In this document: positions 36,293 through 48,200 of the stretch, one piece after another
Position numbering within the stretch: position 1 is the stretch's first letter
Layout: each line of letters begins with the position of its first letter
NCBI GenBank assembly: GCA_003260075.1
Contig: QLIY01000348.1
Location: 6,607 to 70,606 of the forward strand
DNA length: 64,000 nt
From: Phallusia mammillata
Taxonomy: Eukaryota > Chordata > Ascidiacea > Phlebobranchia > Ascidiidae
Direction: 5' to 3'
Program-made: the position numbers and the translations under genes
The notes under the pieces: generated by a model
Seen by the model: the letters and a program-made list of their open reading frames with translations, nothing else
Told to the model about the DNA's origin: nothing
Database searches by the model: none

Positions 36293-36920
36293 CAGTGGTT
36301 CTCATTCTACGCTAATCCCGGACCACCTGACGACATTTTCTATCTCTGCGTACCACCAAAACGCTGTTTATAATGGTTGACCAAAACATAAACCTGTATT
36401 TATATCTAGGTCAGCATATTTATAAAATCAATAAGGTTAGTAATTCCAGTTTTTGTGAAAACCTGGGCTGGTCTGTTGGGTCATTTAAGTTGCAATTGTT
36501 GATCTGACTTTAATTCATTTTGACAGAAAGCTACTCTTGAGCCACCTGAAATGCTCCTCGATACCTCTAGTGCAGGGGTCGGCAACCCCTGGCACGCGTG
36601 CCAAGATTGGCACGCGAGGTGGTTTTTCATGGCACGCCAACCGATTTGCGTGTTCATATGAAGTAACAATTTACCCTGTTACACTGCTTGTTTATGCTTT
36701 TCATCATGCCATTGTCTTAAAATTCAGCCTTACATGCATAAAACACTCTACTTTCTCTTTATTATTGATATCTGCTGGCACAAACCACAATTATTTAGAA
36801 AAAACGTTGGCACGCGAGGTCATTAACATATGGAAATAACAAGTAAATTGGCACGCATCGCCAAAAAGGTTGCCGACCCCTGCTCTAGTGGTACGCTTAC
36901 CACAGAATTAAGAAAAACTG
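36293..36920. mobile_element. Degenerate hAT-like element interrupted by a younger MITE
   Basis: The left end CAGTGGTTCTCATTCTACGC is a typical hAT terminus. The right side GGTACGCTTACCACAGAATT...ACTG looks like a decayed counterpart. No target duplication is visible. The younger element 36573-36882 sits inside it. Confidence 0.45.
36573..36882. mobile_element. hAT-type MITE with CAGGGGTCGGCAACC ends
   Basis: This 310-bp element begins CAGGGGTCGGCAACC and ends GGTTGCCGACCCCTG. A perfect 8-bp target duplication CTCTAGTG flanks it (36565-36572 and 36883-36890). The CAGGGGTCGGCAAC terminus is widespread among animal hAT elements. GGCACGCGAGG motifs repeat inside both ends. It has no coding capacity. 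Confidence 0.92.
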
Positions 36921-37469
36921 TTAAATTTTTTTGTCCCAATAAACCAATCGAATACAACTAAACTATATGTAATAGAATGCATCAAACTTGACTCAGGGCT
37001 CGCCCCATAAACTCATCACGGCATTTTAGCCACTAAATCTTCACGCCATTTTAGGCAGTTTTGGTACTAGAAGAGTCATTTCAAACTTCAATTAGGTTTA
37101 TGCGTTAAAGACATTTTACTACATTCAATGACCTTCTTGCCATTCCAAAACTAACAATTTGAACTCTTAATTGTTTGAAAAAAGCACAAAATACTATGCT
37201 GAATTTTGTAGCTGTTGGTTTATTTACAGTCGGGCGAGTAAAATCTCCGGTAAACAGAGTGGACCCATGCTTTTAATTGAGAATAAGTGCGTAGGCGCAA
37301 ATATGTTTCACGAATCTCTTCGGGGCTCAGTAGTTTGTACAACAACAAAATAAAACACCAGATTGTGCGCTACGAACCCATCAGAAGCGTTTGTTGTACA
37401 AAAACTAAAACAGAAATATTAAAGATAAGTAACTTACAATGACAAAATTCACAAGCGGAAAAGAATGTT

Positions 37470-40400
37470 TTATGCTTCAACTGTGTAAACTCCTCTTTGG
37501 CAAAATTTTCGGTCGTTCGCCTCTACATCATTTATATAACTTTGGTACGGAACGGTGGAGCGCTGGGTCTTGTACACCAAACTGTCTTGATGGCGCTGTC
37601 TTCTACGAGCAAAAGCCGCTATAGCGATTACTGCAAGAATGATAAAGAAAGCCAACACTGGCAAGGCAATTTTGAGTGCCAAAAGCTCCTGGTCCTTCTT
37701 TTCCGACTCCCAGTTTAGGATTGCGTTGTAATAGGCATCCTGATCATTGTCCAGTTGAATTTGAATAGAGGCCTTCTTGTTAGCGGGTATAGCATCCCCA
37801 TCAGTTTCCAATTCGCCATTTAGGTTCTCTGGCTCCACGTAATCGTCGTCATTTTCGTCAGTCACTGCTGCTTCCAGAATGTTGTTAACCATTTCTTGCT
37901 CTGCGTCAGTCTCTATAGTATTCTCATTTATATCAGCTTCTATATTAACCTCAGTTAAATCAAAATCCTCAGTGTTTTCAGTTGCATCAAGCGCGTCCGT
38001 ATTCTCATTTCCAGTTATATCTTGAACATCATCAGTTCCATCGAGTTCCTCTGGATCGTCAATTCCATAAAATTGTTCAGCATCATCAGTATCATCAAGG
38101 TCCTCTGGATTCTCAGTTCCATCAAGTTCCTCTGAATCCTCAATTCCATCAATTTCTTCTGGATCATCAATTCCATTAAGTTCCTCTGGTTCCTCAATTC
38201 CATCAATTTCTTCTGGATCCTCAATTCCATTAAGTTCCCCTGGATCCTCAATTCCAAATGATTCCTCATCATCATCAACATTATCAATTCCATCGAGTTC
38301 CTCTGGATCCTCAGTTCCATCAAGTTCCTCTGGATCCTCAGTTCCACCAAGTTCCTCTGGATCCTCAATTCCATATGATTCCTCATCATCATCAACATTA
38401 TCAATTCCATCGAGTTCCTCTGGATCCTCAGTTCCATCAAGTTCCTCTGGATCCTCAGTTCCACCAAGTTCCTCTGGATCCTCAATTCCATATGATTCCT
38501 CATCATCATCAACATTATCAATTCCATCGAGTTCCTCTGGGTCGTCAATTTCATATAATTCCTCAGCTCCATCAATTCCATCAAGTTCCGTTTGATTTTC
38601 GTTTTCATTAAATTCATCATCATCATCATTATCAAATCCAAGTTCCCCAGCATCCTCAGTTCCACCTGCTTCTTGTTGGGCTGTATTATCCTCTTCAGTT
38701 CCTACATCCTCTTCGTCTTCGCCATCCAAATTTTGCGGATACGAACCGTAATCTGTTGGATCCATATTTTCAAATTCTCCCTGATTGTCAATGGATCCAT
38801 TTTGATTCTCAAAATAACTTATCATACTTTGTAGTTGTTCGTGTAAATCTGGCGGTGTTTCTGACAGAGTGGTTAAGTATTCTTCCATTTCGTTATTTAG
38901 CTCTTCTTCTTCAGATGTGTTTTCTGAAGCTGGAGAATCAGTTTCATCGAACTCCGAAGGTAAAACGTTGCTAATTCCTTGTGCTGTTAAATCTGTTTCG
39001 GCAAAGGAAATGTCTTCTTCTTCCGTCTCGTCGATTTCAACTCCCGCAGCATCTGTTTCATCTGGATTAATGTTGTTGGTAATAGATTCCCCATTGAACT
39101 GCGAATCTAAATTATTTAGTAGCCCTTCTTCAGCGTCTGTAACTTCAGAGGAAAGTGCATCAGTGTCCGGGTAATCCGACAAGTCGAAGATTGAACGCTT
39201 AGTCAGTTTTTCGGTGTTGACTTGAAGTTCCACAGTGTCTGTGCCGCCGGCAGAGTCTGTAGACGTCTGTCCCAACGTTTCCAAGAGACTGTTTAAGTTT
39301 ACTAACGACCCATCCAAGACTCCGATTTCGCCGCTGGATTCCGTTTCAATCATTTCGTCTGTTGTAAGTTCAACACTACCTTCCCCACTTGTTTCTTCCT
39401 CCTCAGACTCTGTAGGGTCAGTGCTAAGCTCAACTGACCCTTCCCCACTTGTTTCTTCCTCTGAAGAGTCGGTTTCTAGCTCAACTGATCCACTCGATTC
39501 ATTTCCGTCCAAATCTACACCAGTACTTGATCCTTCTTCTTCAAGTGCTTCGTCTTCAGTCAAGCCAACTTCACCGCTGCTTTCACTCTCCTCTGCTTCA
39601 ATAGCTTCTTTTTCACCTTTTTCTTTGCCGCTTATTTCCATTAGTTGGTCCTGGGAAAGGGCCATCCCTTCGATGCGAGTGTCCAAATATGCTTTGGCGA
39701 CTTCCAAGCTTCCGATCAGATCTGGCCTGAAACAACGAAATCATTTACGCAACGCAACAAAATCAGCAATATGAACTTTTCACTATAAATCGCATAAGTG
39801 TGCTTAAATTGATACTTACTGTGTGATTATCTGGCCACCAGTCCTCAGGTGTGACAACAAGTCATCGATGGTCGCCTGTGTTTGCTCAATAAGTGTTATG
39901 ACAGCTGTGACTGCTCCCACTGCAAGCTCCGCGATTTCCTGTGAAAACAGGTGATAAAGACGTTAAATCAATTGCCCGTGACACCTTTAATAAACGATAG
40001 CTTTTAATGACAGAACATAGCCACATAATACCATTTGACCTTCCAGTCGTCACTTGGTTCGTTTATATTTATACGTAGGCTTACAAGTTTTCGTAAAAAA
40101 GGAATCCCCCCCCCCTTGCCCGTGACACCTTTAATAAACGATAGCTTTTAATGACAGAACATACCCACATAATACCATTTGACCTTCCAGTCGGCACTTG
40201 GTTCGTTTATATTTATACGTAGGCTTGCAAGTTTTCGTAAAAAAGGAATAAAAAAATTCTCGTAAACAAACAAATAAAGAAAAATATATTTGCTCCTTTT
40301 TACCCCGAGTGTGAACTTTTCCAACTGAAGAAACTTCTCGGGAAGAGTTATCGACGTTTGGCCGTTGGACTGGGCAAATTGTAGGGCGTACATCAATTCC

Positions 40401-42953
40401 TGTCAAAACAATATCATGAAAAATATTCATATTGATGAAAAACACACCTGTATCATTTATCGAAATCCATAACTTAATCTAAAGGTGTAATCCAAACCTC
40501 GATAGCTGTAAGGTCCTCATCAATTACGTCCATTGAAACTTTAATGCCATCCATCGACGCTTTGTATTCTTCAGGCAGCTCGAGATCATTAACAAACTCA
40601 TTTCGCGTCTCCTTTTCCTGGGCCTCATTGGTTGCCATATCACCCAGGTCCTCGCTGCCCAAACTCTGCCACGAGTCTATGAGATCCCCTTCGTTGGTGA
40701 TCAAACCGGACATCTCAGATAAAACATCGCTGAAATCTTTTGCCACCTGAAAGTATATCACGTCGTTACGTTTAGCATTGGTTAGCATAGAGGAAACCTA
40801 TGACTGCCTAGACCTAAACCAAAGATAAACTATGTTCCTGCTGTTTGTCCCCCCCCCCTGAAATCTTTTGCCACCTGAAAGTATATCACGTCGTTACGTT
40901 TAGCATAGAGGAAACCTATGGCTGCCTAGCCCTAAACCAAAGATAAACTATGTTCCCATTGTTTGCACAAAGACATACAGCCATAAGACTGGAGTCAATT
41001 AAACCATCTTTAAAAGATGACAAAATAGTGTCGAAACTTTATGTTTTACCTTACTGTAAGAAATCTGATTCTTGTTGAAGTTTTTGAAACTTTAGAAAAT
41101 TTGTACCTAGTGGATGTGAGTAAAGTTCTTAAACTATGTTTGTTGCGTTTTGATTATTTAGTTTGAATTAAGTATTAGACTGTCGTACACAGTATAATAA
41201 AAAATTCTCTCTAGACAACTAAGACGACGGTTTGCTGTTGTCGTTTTCGAGGTAGAGACACAATGTAGAATTCCGTGGCAAAGCGGATTTGCTAGCAAAT
41301 ACGACAGTTATGAATGGTAGCAGGTCAACTCCTATAAACACTGTAAGACGGAGATTTCGACGAACCTTCAGTGTCATTGGGTTAAATCTAATCTGCTTAC
41401 ATGTGGCCACAGAGACATTAAAGTTATTCAGCACGCAACGGTGAACTCTGTTTACGCAAACCTTACGTCATTTCTGGCTTAGTTACCTGTGACGCAATGC
41501 GTTAACTGTAAGACCACCATAAATCACGACCGTGTTTGTCAAAGTGGTATAAAGCGAAAATCAAGCTTGAGCATTATTGGTGATTTTTGTGTAAAACTAG
41601 ATATTGGATACAAGCATAGTAAATGCCCACAATAATTGTAATCTTTGTGTATTTTTTAAAATTCCCTCACTTTTAATACAGCCCTGTTTGCATGGAATAT
41701 TAAAATTGGTACTTAAACCTATTTATATGAAACAAACATGTTTAACGCTTATAACTTGGGTTGCCATCGACATGGACCCCAAAATAAGGACAGCTGAAAA
41801 ATACGAGCCATGAAGTATCACAGCATGCCGTATTTTTTCACATTTTCTTTTATGATGTCACAAAATCTCGACACAAAAACATGCTTTGGTATGTTACGCA
41901 ACACCGAATGTCAGAGGAAACGGATAGAAGTTTTGTAATTGTTGAAAATAAGATAAAATAAAGCAAGTCTAAACAAGTACATTTCTTAGAAATAAGGACA
42001 ATAATTTTTCTGAGAATAAGAACAAATCTTAGAAATAAGGACGGTATGGCAACCCTGGTTATAACCAAATGCAAGTGCCTGCGGTAAAGTAGAAAGTGAT
42101 TTTATTCGCCACCTAAGGGCGATTCATTTTGTTTAGACCCTAATTTGAAGCGAACGGCAAGCCTTTGTGCGTCACTTGGGTGCGTTAAAGTAACGTTACG
42201 TCATATCGCGCTTATGTGCCTTACGTTTTGGGAGAATTTAAGCCGTTTGTTTATTGTTGACGTTTGTCGCAGGTCAGCGTTTCAAATGTTTACGTGACTA
42301 TCGTTCTTTATTTTTACAATACCACCAAGTACATTTAAAACAATCTAAGCGTTATTACTGAATTTTAAGCCATACATTTTTATGTTTCTATGGTATTTTT
42401 TAACAAATCGGGCGTTATTGGGTTATTTGAAAATATTTAAATTAAGTGCAACAAAATCCACTTACAGTGTATTCAACTTTTTTGACTATTTAGGATTTGT
42501 GATAAGAAGCCTGAGAAAGTGTTTTGTCAGCGCTTAGGCGAAGTGCAGATCCGAATGCCTTTGGGCGATCACAGGACAAAATTATCAGCCAATTTTGCCC
42601 ACACGTCAACGAAGAGAAATGAACAAAATATGCGTGAAAAGTTCCTTATTCTTTTGCATGATTCATGCTTTACCGAAAATAAGCAGGCATAATATGCACT
42701 TGCTATTAAACAATAAAGCTTAAACCTTATGGTGATAGATTATTCTTTGTACCTATTACACATTTATATTGAAATCATCACACTTTAGCCTCTTACAAAA
42801 TGTGTTGTTGTCGGCCATGAGTGTCAGATGGCTTGATTTTATACCTTTAATTTGAGATATTTTCACAATTTGAAACTTTTTTGACAATAAACACTCACTT
42901 ACCGCTTGTGACACGAACAACAAACACGTGACAGTCAAAAACTTGCAGAACAT
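37470..42953 (-). CDS. Secreted/type I membrane protein with huge acidic repeat ectodomain, proteoglycan-like
   Basis: Exons on the - strand (5' to 3'): 42953-42903, 40746-40498, 40399-40304, 39938-39820, 39726-37470. They join in frame into 923 residues. Residues 1-17 are a signal peptide (MFCKFLTVTCLLFVSQA). Residues about 18-200 are a helical, non-acidic segment. Then come S/G/E/T-rich stretches with several Ser-Gly pairs beside acidic residues (ETSGEGSVEL twice, ESSGEV, NESSGSVE), the usual context for glycosaminoglycan attachment. A long D/E region follows, built on a nine-residue unit like EDPEELDGI. One hydrophobic helix (ALPVLAFFIILAVIAIAAFA) is followed by RRRQR and a tail of about 45 residues. 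I recognise no family; a cell-surface proteoglycan or mineral/calcium-binding protein is inference from composition. The sequence lies in an intron-poor 3' exon of 2.3 kb. Confidence 0.8.
38259..38540 (-). repeat. 117-bp coding minisatellite in the acidic protein
   Basis: Units start at 38259, 38376 and 38493 (about 2.4 copies). Each encodes 39 residues made of NVDDDEESYGI and three to four EDPEELDGT-like nine-mers. Near-identity at DNA level shows recent unequal exchange, and copy number is probably polymorphic. Confidence 0.85.
39972..40249. repeat. Direct 134-bp copies around a ten-C run
   Basis: Copies 39972-40105 and 40116-40249 differ at only a few bases. Ten C separate them (40106-40115). 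The joint lies in the intron between 39938 and 40304 of the acidic protein gene and inflates it by about 144 bases. Confidence 0.78.
40731..40967. repeat. Direct copies around a ten-C run, duplicating an exon edge
   Basis: Copy 1 (40731-40848) includes the first 16 bases of the acidic-protein exon 40498-40746 and its acceptor. Copy 2 (40859-40967) repeats them, so a second false acceptor appears. Ten C lie between (40849-40858). Copy 2 lacks about 10 bp and has base changes. Confidence 0.78.
41756..42058. mobile_element. Short inverted-repeat transposon (MITE) in intron 1 of the acidic protein gene
   Basis: The ends are TTGGGTTGCCATC and, reversed, CCAGGGTTGCCATAC. A 7-bp repeat TTATAAC flanks it (41749-41755 and 42059-42065). 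AATAAGGAC motifs recur inside both ends. It is probably hAT-related, but the exact border and duplication length are uncertain. It has no coding capacity. Confidence 0.65.
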
Positions 42954-45184
42954 CTCGCTTGCTTTGTCTGTCAAAATAAAAAAGTAATAGTTTCTTTGTA
43001 TGTCTTGACAGTATGTTTATTTTAGTATTACCGTTAATCTTAAATAATAAAAAAACAATTGATAAAAACACCGATCATAAACCTGGCCAGATTAACATGT
43101 TTCAAATGTCAAAAATACATGAAATTTATTTTAATATTTAGGCGCTGGTCTAAAATTACGCAACGTCTGAAATAAAACACATAATTTTGTTTGTTAAACT
43201 TCTCACCTTGATTCGTTTTCAGATGGTTCACTTTGTGTCTTTGCCCAAAGTTTCTAATTAGTGTGATATCCAACCACTTCGTTACAACGAAAACTTACTA
43301 ATGGTAAAGTTAGACTCGTTGGGAGGATTTCGACTTTCTTACAAAAAAATCGCGTCTTTCTTCTGTGCCGAACCGATTTATGCCGGGGGGCTCACGAAAT
43401 GTGAATCTCTCATAATCTATGGTTGCTATTTTAAAGGAGTGTCGTCAGATAATCGTCTGGGCTTGTTTGATGTGAATAAATTCTTTCAGACTTTTAAGTT
43501 ATTCCATATGTTTTATGTAGAATTGCGTAAATTTGCCTTATTTCATACATCGAAAGTTAAATTCCTTTTCCGAGAAAAACGCTCTGAAGTATCATCGCCC
43601 CCCCCCCTTTTAAGTTATTCCATATGTTTTATGTAGAATTGCGTAAATTTGCCTTTCAAATAATTTTGATAAACACTTGCGTCGTGAATAAAACACGAAT
43701 TTCATACATCGAAAGTTAAATTCCTTTTCCGAGAAAAACGCTCTAAAGTATCATCAGTTTATGATTTCACTTTTGTCAGCAATTCTGCATTTAAATTATC
43801 TTATTATTTGTCTCAAACTAAAGCAATAAAACGGACCAAATCAAATTACATCATGACTGCGAAACACTACTGAGACGTGTTGTCATCGGTTTCACATCCT
43901 CTCATTATTTGGATTGATAATGTTCTGAAAAACGAAAAATAAAAAAACTTTCCCAAAAACGGAACGTTGTGAAAAGAACAATGTGTTTTCGAAACTGAGG
44001 TCCACTTAGTTTTTACATCATATGTCTGATGTCATCCTGAATCATGTGAAGATTCGTTGCTGTTTTGCAAGTTACAGGTCATCGTCAAAACGCTGCCTAT
44101 TGAAGATGCCCACTCAAGATGTAGATCTTTTTTGTCAAAATACTGGGCGTCGTTGAACACCAGCCATCAATTACTTCAAACCACTTCTGATGTCGAAATA
44201 CGATGCAAATGACTATGTTTTCACCCAAATTACCACTAGGTGAATACAAATATTCTTACAGTCCGACCATATCAAGGAAACAAACGCTTCTTGTGTATTT
44301 TCAAATATTTCGGCACAATTAAAACCAGGGCGATACCGGTCATCCTATGGGCGTTTTAAACAATAAAGTGGCTGGTACGAATTTAAGTCATATAACACTT
44401 CAGAGTACAGCTGCAGAAAAAAGATATTCAAACACCTATTTCTAAAGTGGGCGATGTGGTAAACGTATGAAAATACCTGATTTAACCAACGTATATATAG
44501 TTAATGCGGATTTTTTAAGAATTATTTAGTTAATGTAACCGATTGGTACCACAAGTAAACTTTGCATTCTACTTTTCTACACATAAAGCAAAGTAAAATT
44601 GTTTCAATTTTATTTGGCGAATTGCACTTTTTTTCGGACAGTTTTGCTTGAAAACTTTTGTCAACCTTGACTGACGAATTGACATTAAACTCGTTATATG
44701 TGACCAACAGACGGAATGCCATAAGCATGAAAACAGTGCCTTTGAAATGCCTTCACTGATGCAGTGCGTGTCTATAAATTATTCAAAGCAAGTTATCCCA
44801 AACCGAGTTTAGGGCGCAGCAGGCTTCACACAGAGGAAATAAATTTTCGACATGTACATATAGGACAGCCGATCACGCTCTTTTGTGTATTGGAATTACA
44901 AGTAGCACAAATCGAACCCCTGTATTGATTTTACTCTGCTAGAAGAAGGGACATAGAAGTACCGATTGGCCTATTGTGAACATTTCGTAGACGGAACTTT
45001 GTCACTTGCCCGGAATCGCCTTACACCACAAAAGCAGGTAAGTTTATTTAAAGTACAAACTAAATATCACAGTTAAAGAAGGTGTTTGTTGTTTTATTGT
45101 TGCTGGTTTAAAACGCTATGATACGTGTAAGATTGAATACAATTCGGAATCAATGGTGCTTAAACTTGGCTCTTTGTTGTTCAG
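42954..45184. other. Intergenic region between the divergent acidic-protein and CRMP genes
   Basis: The two genes point away from each other, so both promoters should lie here. A TATA-like CTATAAATT is at about 44771. A probable non-coding first CRMP exon ends at 45037 (AAAGCAG, then GTAAGT), and its intron ends at 45184. The region contains one ten-C joint (43598-43607). No coding exon was found. Confidence 0.5.
43492..43756. repeat. Direct copies around a ten-C run, intergenic
   Basis: Copy 1 (43492-43595) and copy 2 (43608-43756) share TTTTAAGTTATTCCATATG through AGTATCATC. Copy 2 carries about 45 extra bases in the middle, an allele-like indel. Ten C lie between (43598-43607). Confidence 0.75.
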
Positions 45185-45259
45185 GGTTTCGAGTAGCGTT
45201 TAACTGTGCTTGACAAGTCCTACCAATTTTCGTCAAGAACAGCACCGAAAGACTTCAAA

Positions 45260-48200
45260 ATGAATCAGAGCAAGAAAACTATTCCAAAAATTGTGGTAAG
45301 TACAAAGCGAAATTAACCTCAGGCAGTGGTAAAAATGAGTTTCGGTCTTGTGGGCCAAAACAAGTCGCAATGCACGAAGGAAGTGAATGTGCGGCACGAT
45401 CCATTTGTCAATTGCGATGGAAAAGTTTATTTAGCTATTTTGAAAAGTTTTAATGTGGTTACGGACGCCCCGAGCTGCATATAGTCTGTTGCCAAATTGC
45501 CTTCATGCTATTAATGCAAATTCGTGCTAGCGCCTCATGAACGTGACTTCTATAACATTCTTAATTGATTTAATTCATTTTCCACATCGTTTGTGTTTTC
45601 AGAGCGAGCGCCTGTTAATTAAAGGAGGAAAAGTCGTTAACCATGATCACACATTTCGAGCTGATGTTTTTGTGGAAAATGGCATGATCAGGTAAAAGTC
45701 CTGATACCCCCAAGAAACTCAAGTTTTATACCTTGTGTAGTCCTATGTACTTTGTGCTCACTAGATAACGTTTGGCACAATATTGCATCAAAACAAACTA
45801 TATTCCGTATAAAACAATGATAAACCATGCTACATTAAGTAGTTTTATTGCCAATGAGAATATTAAACCAATGTACGACATGGCATACACCACGTATTAA
45901 CTTTATTCCAAAAAAACGCTAAACAAACGTCTAAAACGTTATTTGTTGTTTTGTAGGCAAGTTGGTTTGGACCTTACAGTGCCTGGTGGGGTGATTGTGA
46001 TTGATGCCAAGGATGCACTCATTCTTCCTGGAGGGATCGATACCTCGGTGAACTTTGCCGCTAGCTCTACATGGTACGACTGCCACAGCAACAGTGACGA
46101 AACCACAGCCGACGACTTTTATAGCGGCACAAGAGCTGCTTTACTCGGCGGCACAACCACAGTCTGTAAGTACATCAATTCAAGTGCTCTGGTTAGATTA
46201 AAAGGGTGCGGTTAAGGTACATATGCAAAGTGGTTTGCGTAATTAAGATGCTATTTCAGCCCTGTATGGGCAAATGTAAATCGACCCCAGCCCCCAACGG
46301 TTTCAAACAATTTTGTGAAGCAAGTCTTAATGCTTCCAAACAGAAGTACCACAATCATTAACAGTATATGATACTTCAATGCTTTTTACTGTAAATTTCG
46401 CCATTTTTAATCACTTAAAGTAAATTAGGTCATTTCGCTCGTGGCGTTCCAGGGTTTTCACCAATAACCAAATCACCTTACACGCTCGATCGTTTACCCA
46501 ATCAAGACAAATCCCACAGGCTTGTCCCTTTCTCAACATCTCTTGTGTGTTACGGGCCTGCATCCTGTGACGGTGCGCATCGACCTACTAATGCATCTGT
46601 ATATATTCACACCATTCCCTATGGACTGTCTTACACATGGGCGTGTTTGGTCGGATATTGTGCTGCTCATTAAGTTGACTGACAATTTAATTAAAACAAT
46701 TACATAAGAAATGTTCATAATTCGATCTTGAATAGGCCTACCCCATCAATACATTCCTTAATTTAATCTCTTTCTGTGCGTCGTTTTTGAAATCGTTTGT
46801 CAAGTCGAGTAAACTGTGTATATTTTACCCTAAAGCTTTTTTTTCATACTAGTGGCCACAGCTTATATTTTTAATTCTACTATTTGTGCTCAGATTGAGA
46901 TATTTTAATTATTACTTTAAAATGATAAATTTACAAAAGTTACCGTTTAATGATGTAATGGGGCGTTTCAACAATTGTTTACATACAAAAACAAATACAA
47001 CATACAAATGACAGCACAGTTACCTAATTGCAGTTGACTACGCAACTGCGAACAAGGGTGGACTTGTTGCTGGACACGAAGAACGGGTCGAAACAAGTGC
47101 GTCGAGCTGCTGTGACGTCAGCTTGCACGTTGATATAACGTCATGGAACGATGATGTCAAAAAATCAATGACGGCGCTGGCGAAAGAGCACGGGGTCAAC
47201 TCTTTCCGTATAAGAACGAGCGATCGATTCCAGCTCAGCGACGACCAGGTTTTGAATTAATCATAAGCACCGGCTGTGTTGTAACTCCCGTCTATAAAGG
47301 CGTGACCCCCTTTAAAGCAAAATGACCCACCTAGTTTTACAGCCAGTTTTAATATCGGGTTTAACTGAAGTTGAATTACAATGAGTGTTTTGTGAAATAA
47401 ACTTTACAACTGTAGAACACTACATACGGATCTGTTCATAAGGTTAATGGTGAAAATAACGTCCGAAATAGATGTAAAAAGCGACATTTTCAAACGTTTT
47501 GGCAATTTATCATGCCATCATCAGTGATATGAAGGCCAAATCAGTTAACTGATGATAGCATGAGCATTTTCCGAAACGTTTGAAAAATAAAGCATGGTCA
47601 CTTTTTCGTCTATTTGGGCCGTTATTTTCACCAATACATTTTACAACCGTCGAAAAACTATGGTTGGTTAAGTGTAGGCTAAGTTTTAGTCTATTCATGG
47701 TTGAAAACCTACTTTGCTGTTTAATATTACCCAAGTGCATCACTTTGCTGGTATTAACTGGAACCCATCCAAAACATCTTGCACTTCAGAAGTGCGGGAT
47801 ATCATTGCGATTGGCACCAAGTATGTAATAGTTATCATTTTGTCCTGGCAGAGGTATGTGTTCTGTAATTATGCCAAAAACCTTTCCAAGCGGATGCTTG
47901 CAATGCCCACAAATATGTTCCTCGTTTTGTAGCTGCAGAATTGATAGCTAAACGCCGTGGGCTATTGCTGTCTGACATGCTTTTTGGTATCTGTGAATTG
48001 CCTCCTGTGAGTAATGAAAAAAGATTACAATCAAAACGCTGAATTCGAGGTCCTGCTCATAAATGACCTTTGTTAAACTTTGCTTGTTAAACTTTACATT
48101 ACGTTATACAAGTTTTAGATACTTGACCCCAACTTTACAAAGAAATTCTTCAATTCGTTGTGTTACACATTATTGCCCTTAAAAATCATTTGGTTGAATG

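Noticed and set aside
38015..38665. 216-codon - strand frame rich in Met-Glu-Leu and + strand frames rich in His-Gln
   Set aside because: They are other-frame readings of the acidic minisatellite, without starts, splice sites or conservation.
41219..41434. 71-codon - strand frame in intron 1 of the acidic protein gene
   Set aside because: It is possible as an extra exon, but I found no acceptor and donor pair that keeps phase with the exons on both sides.
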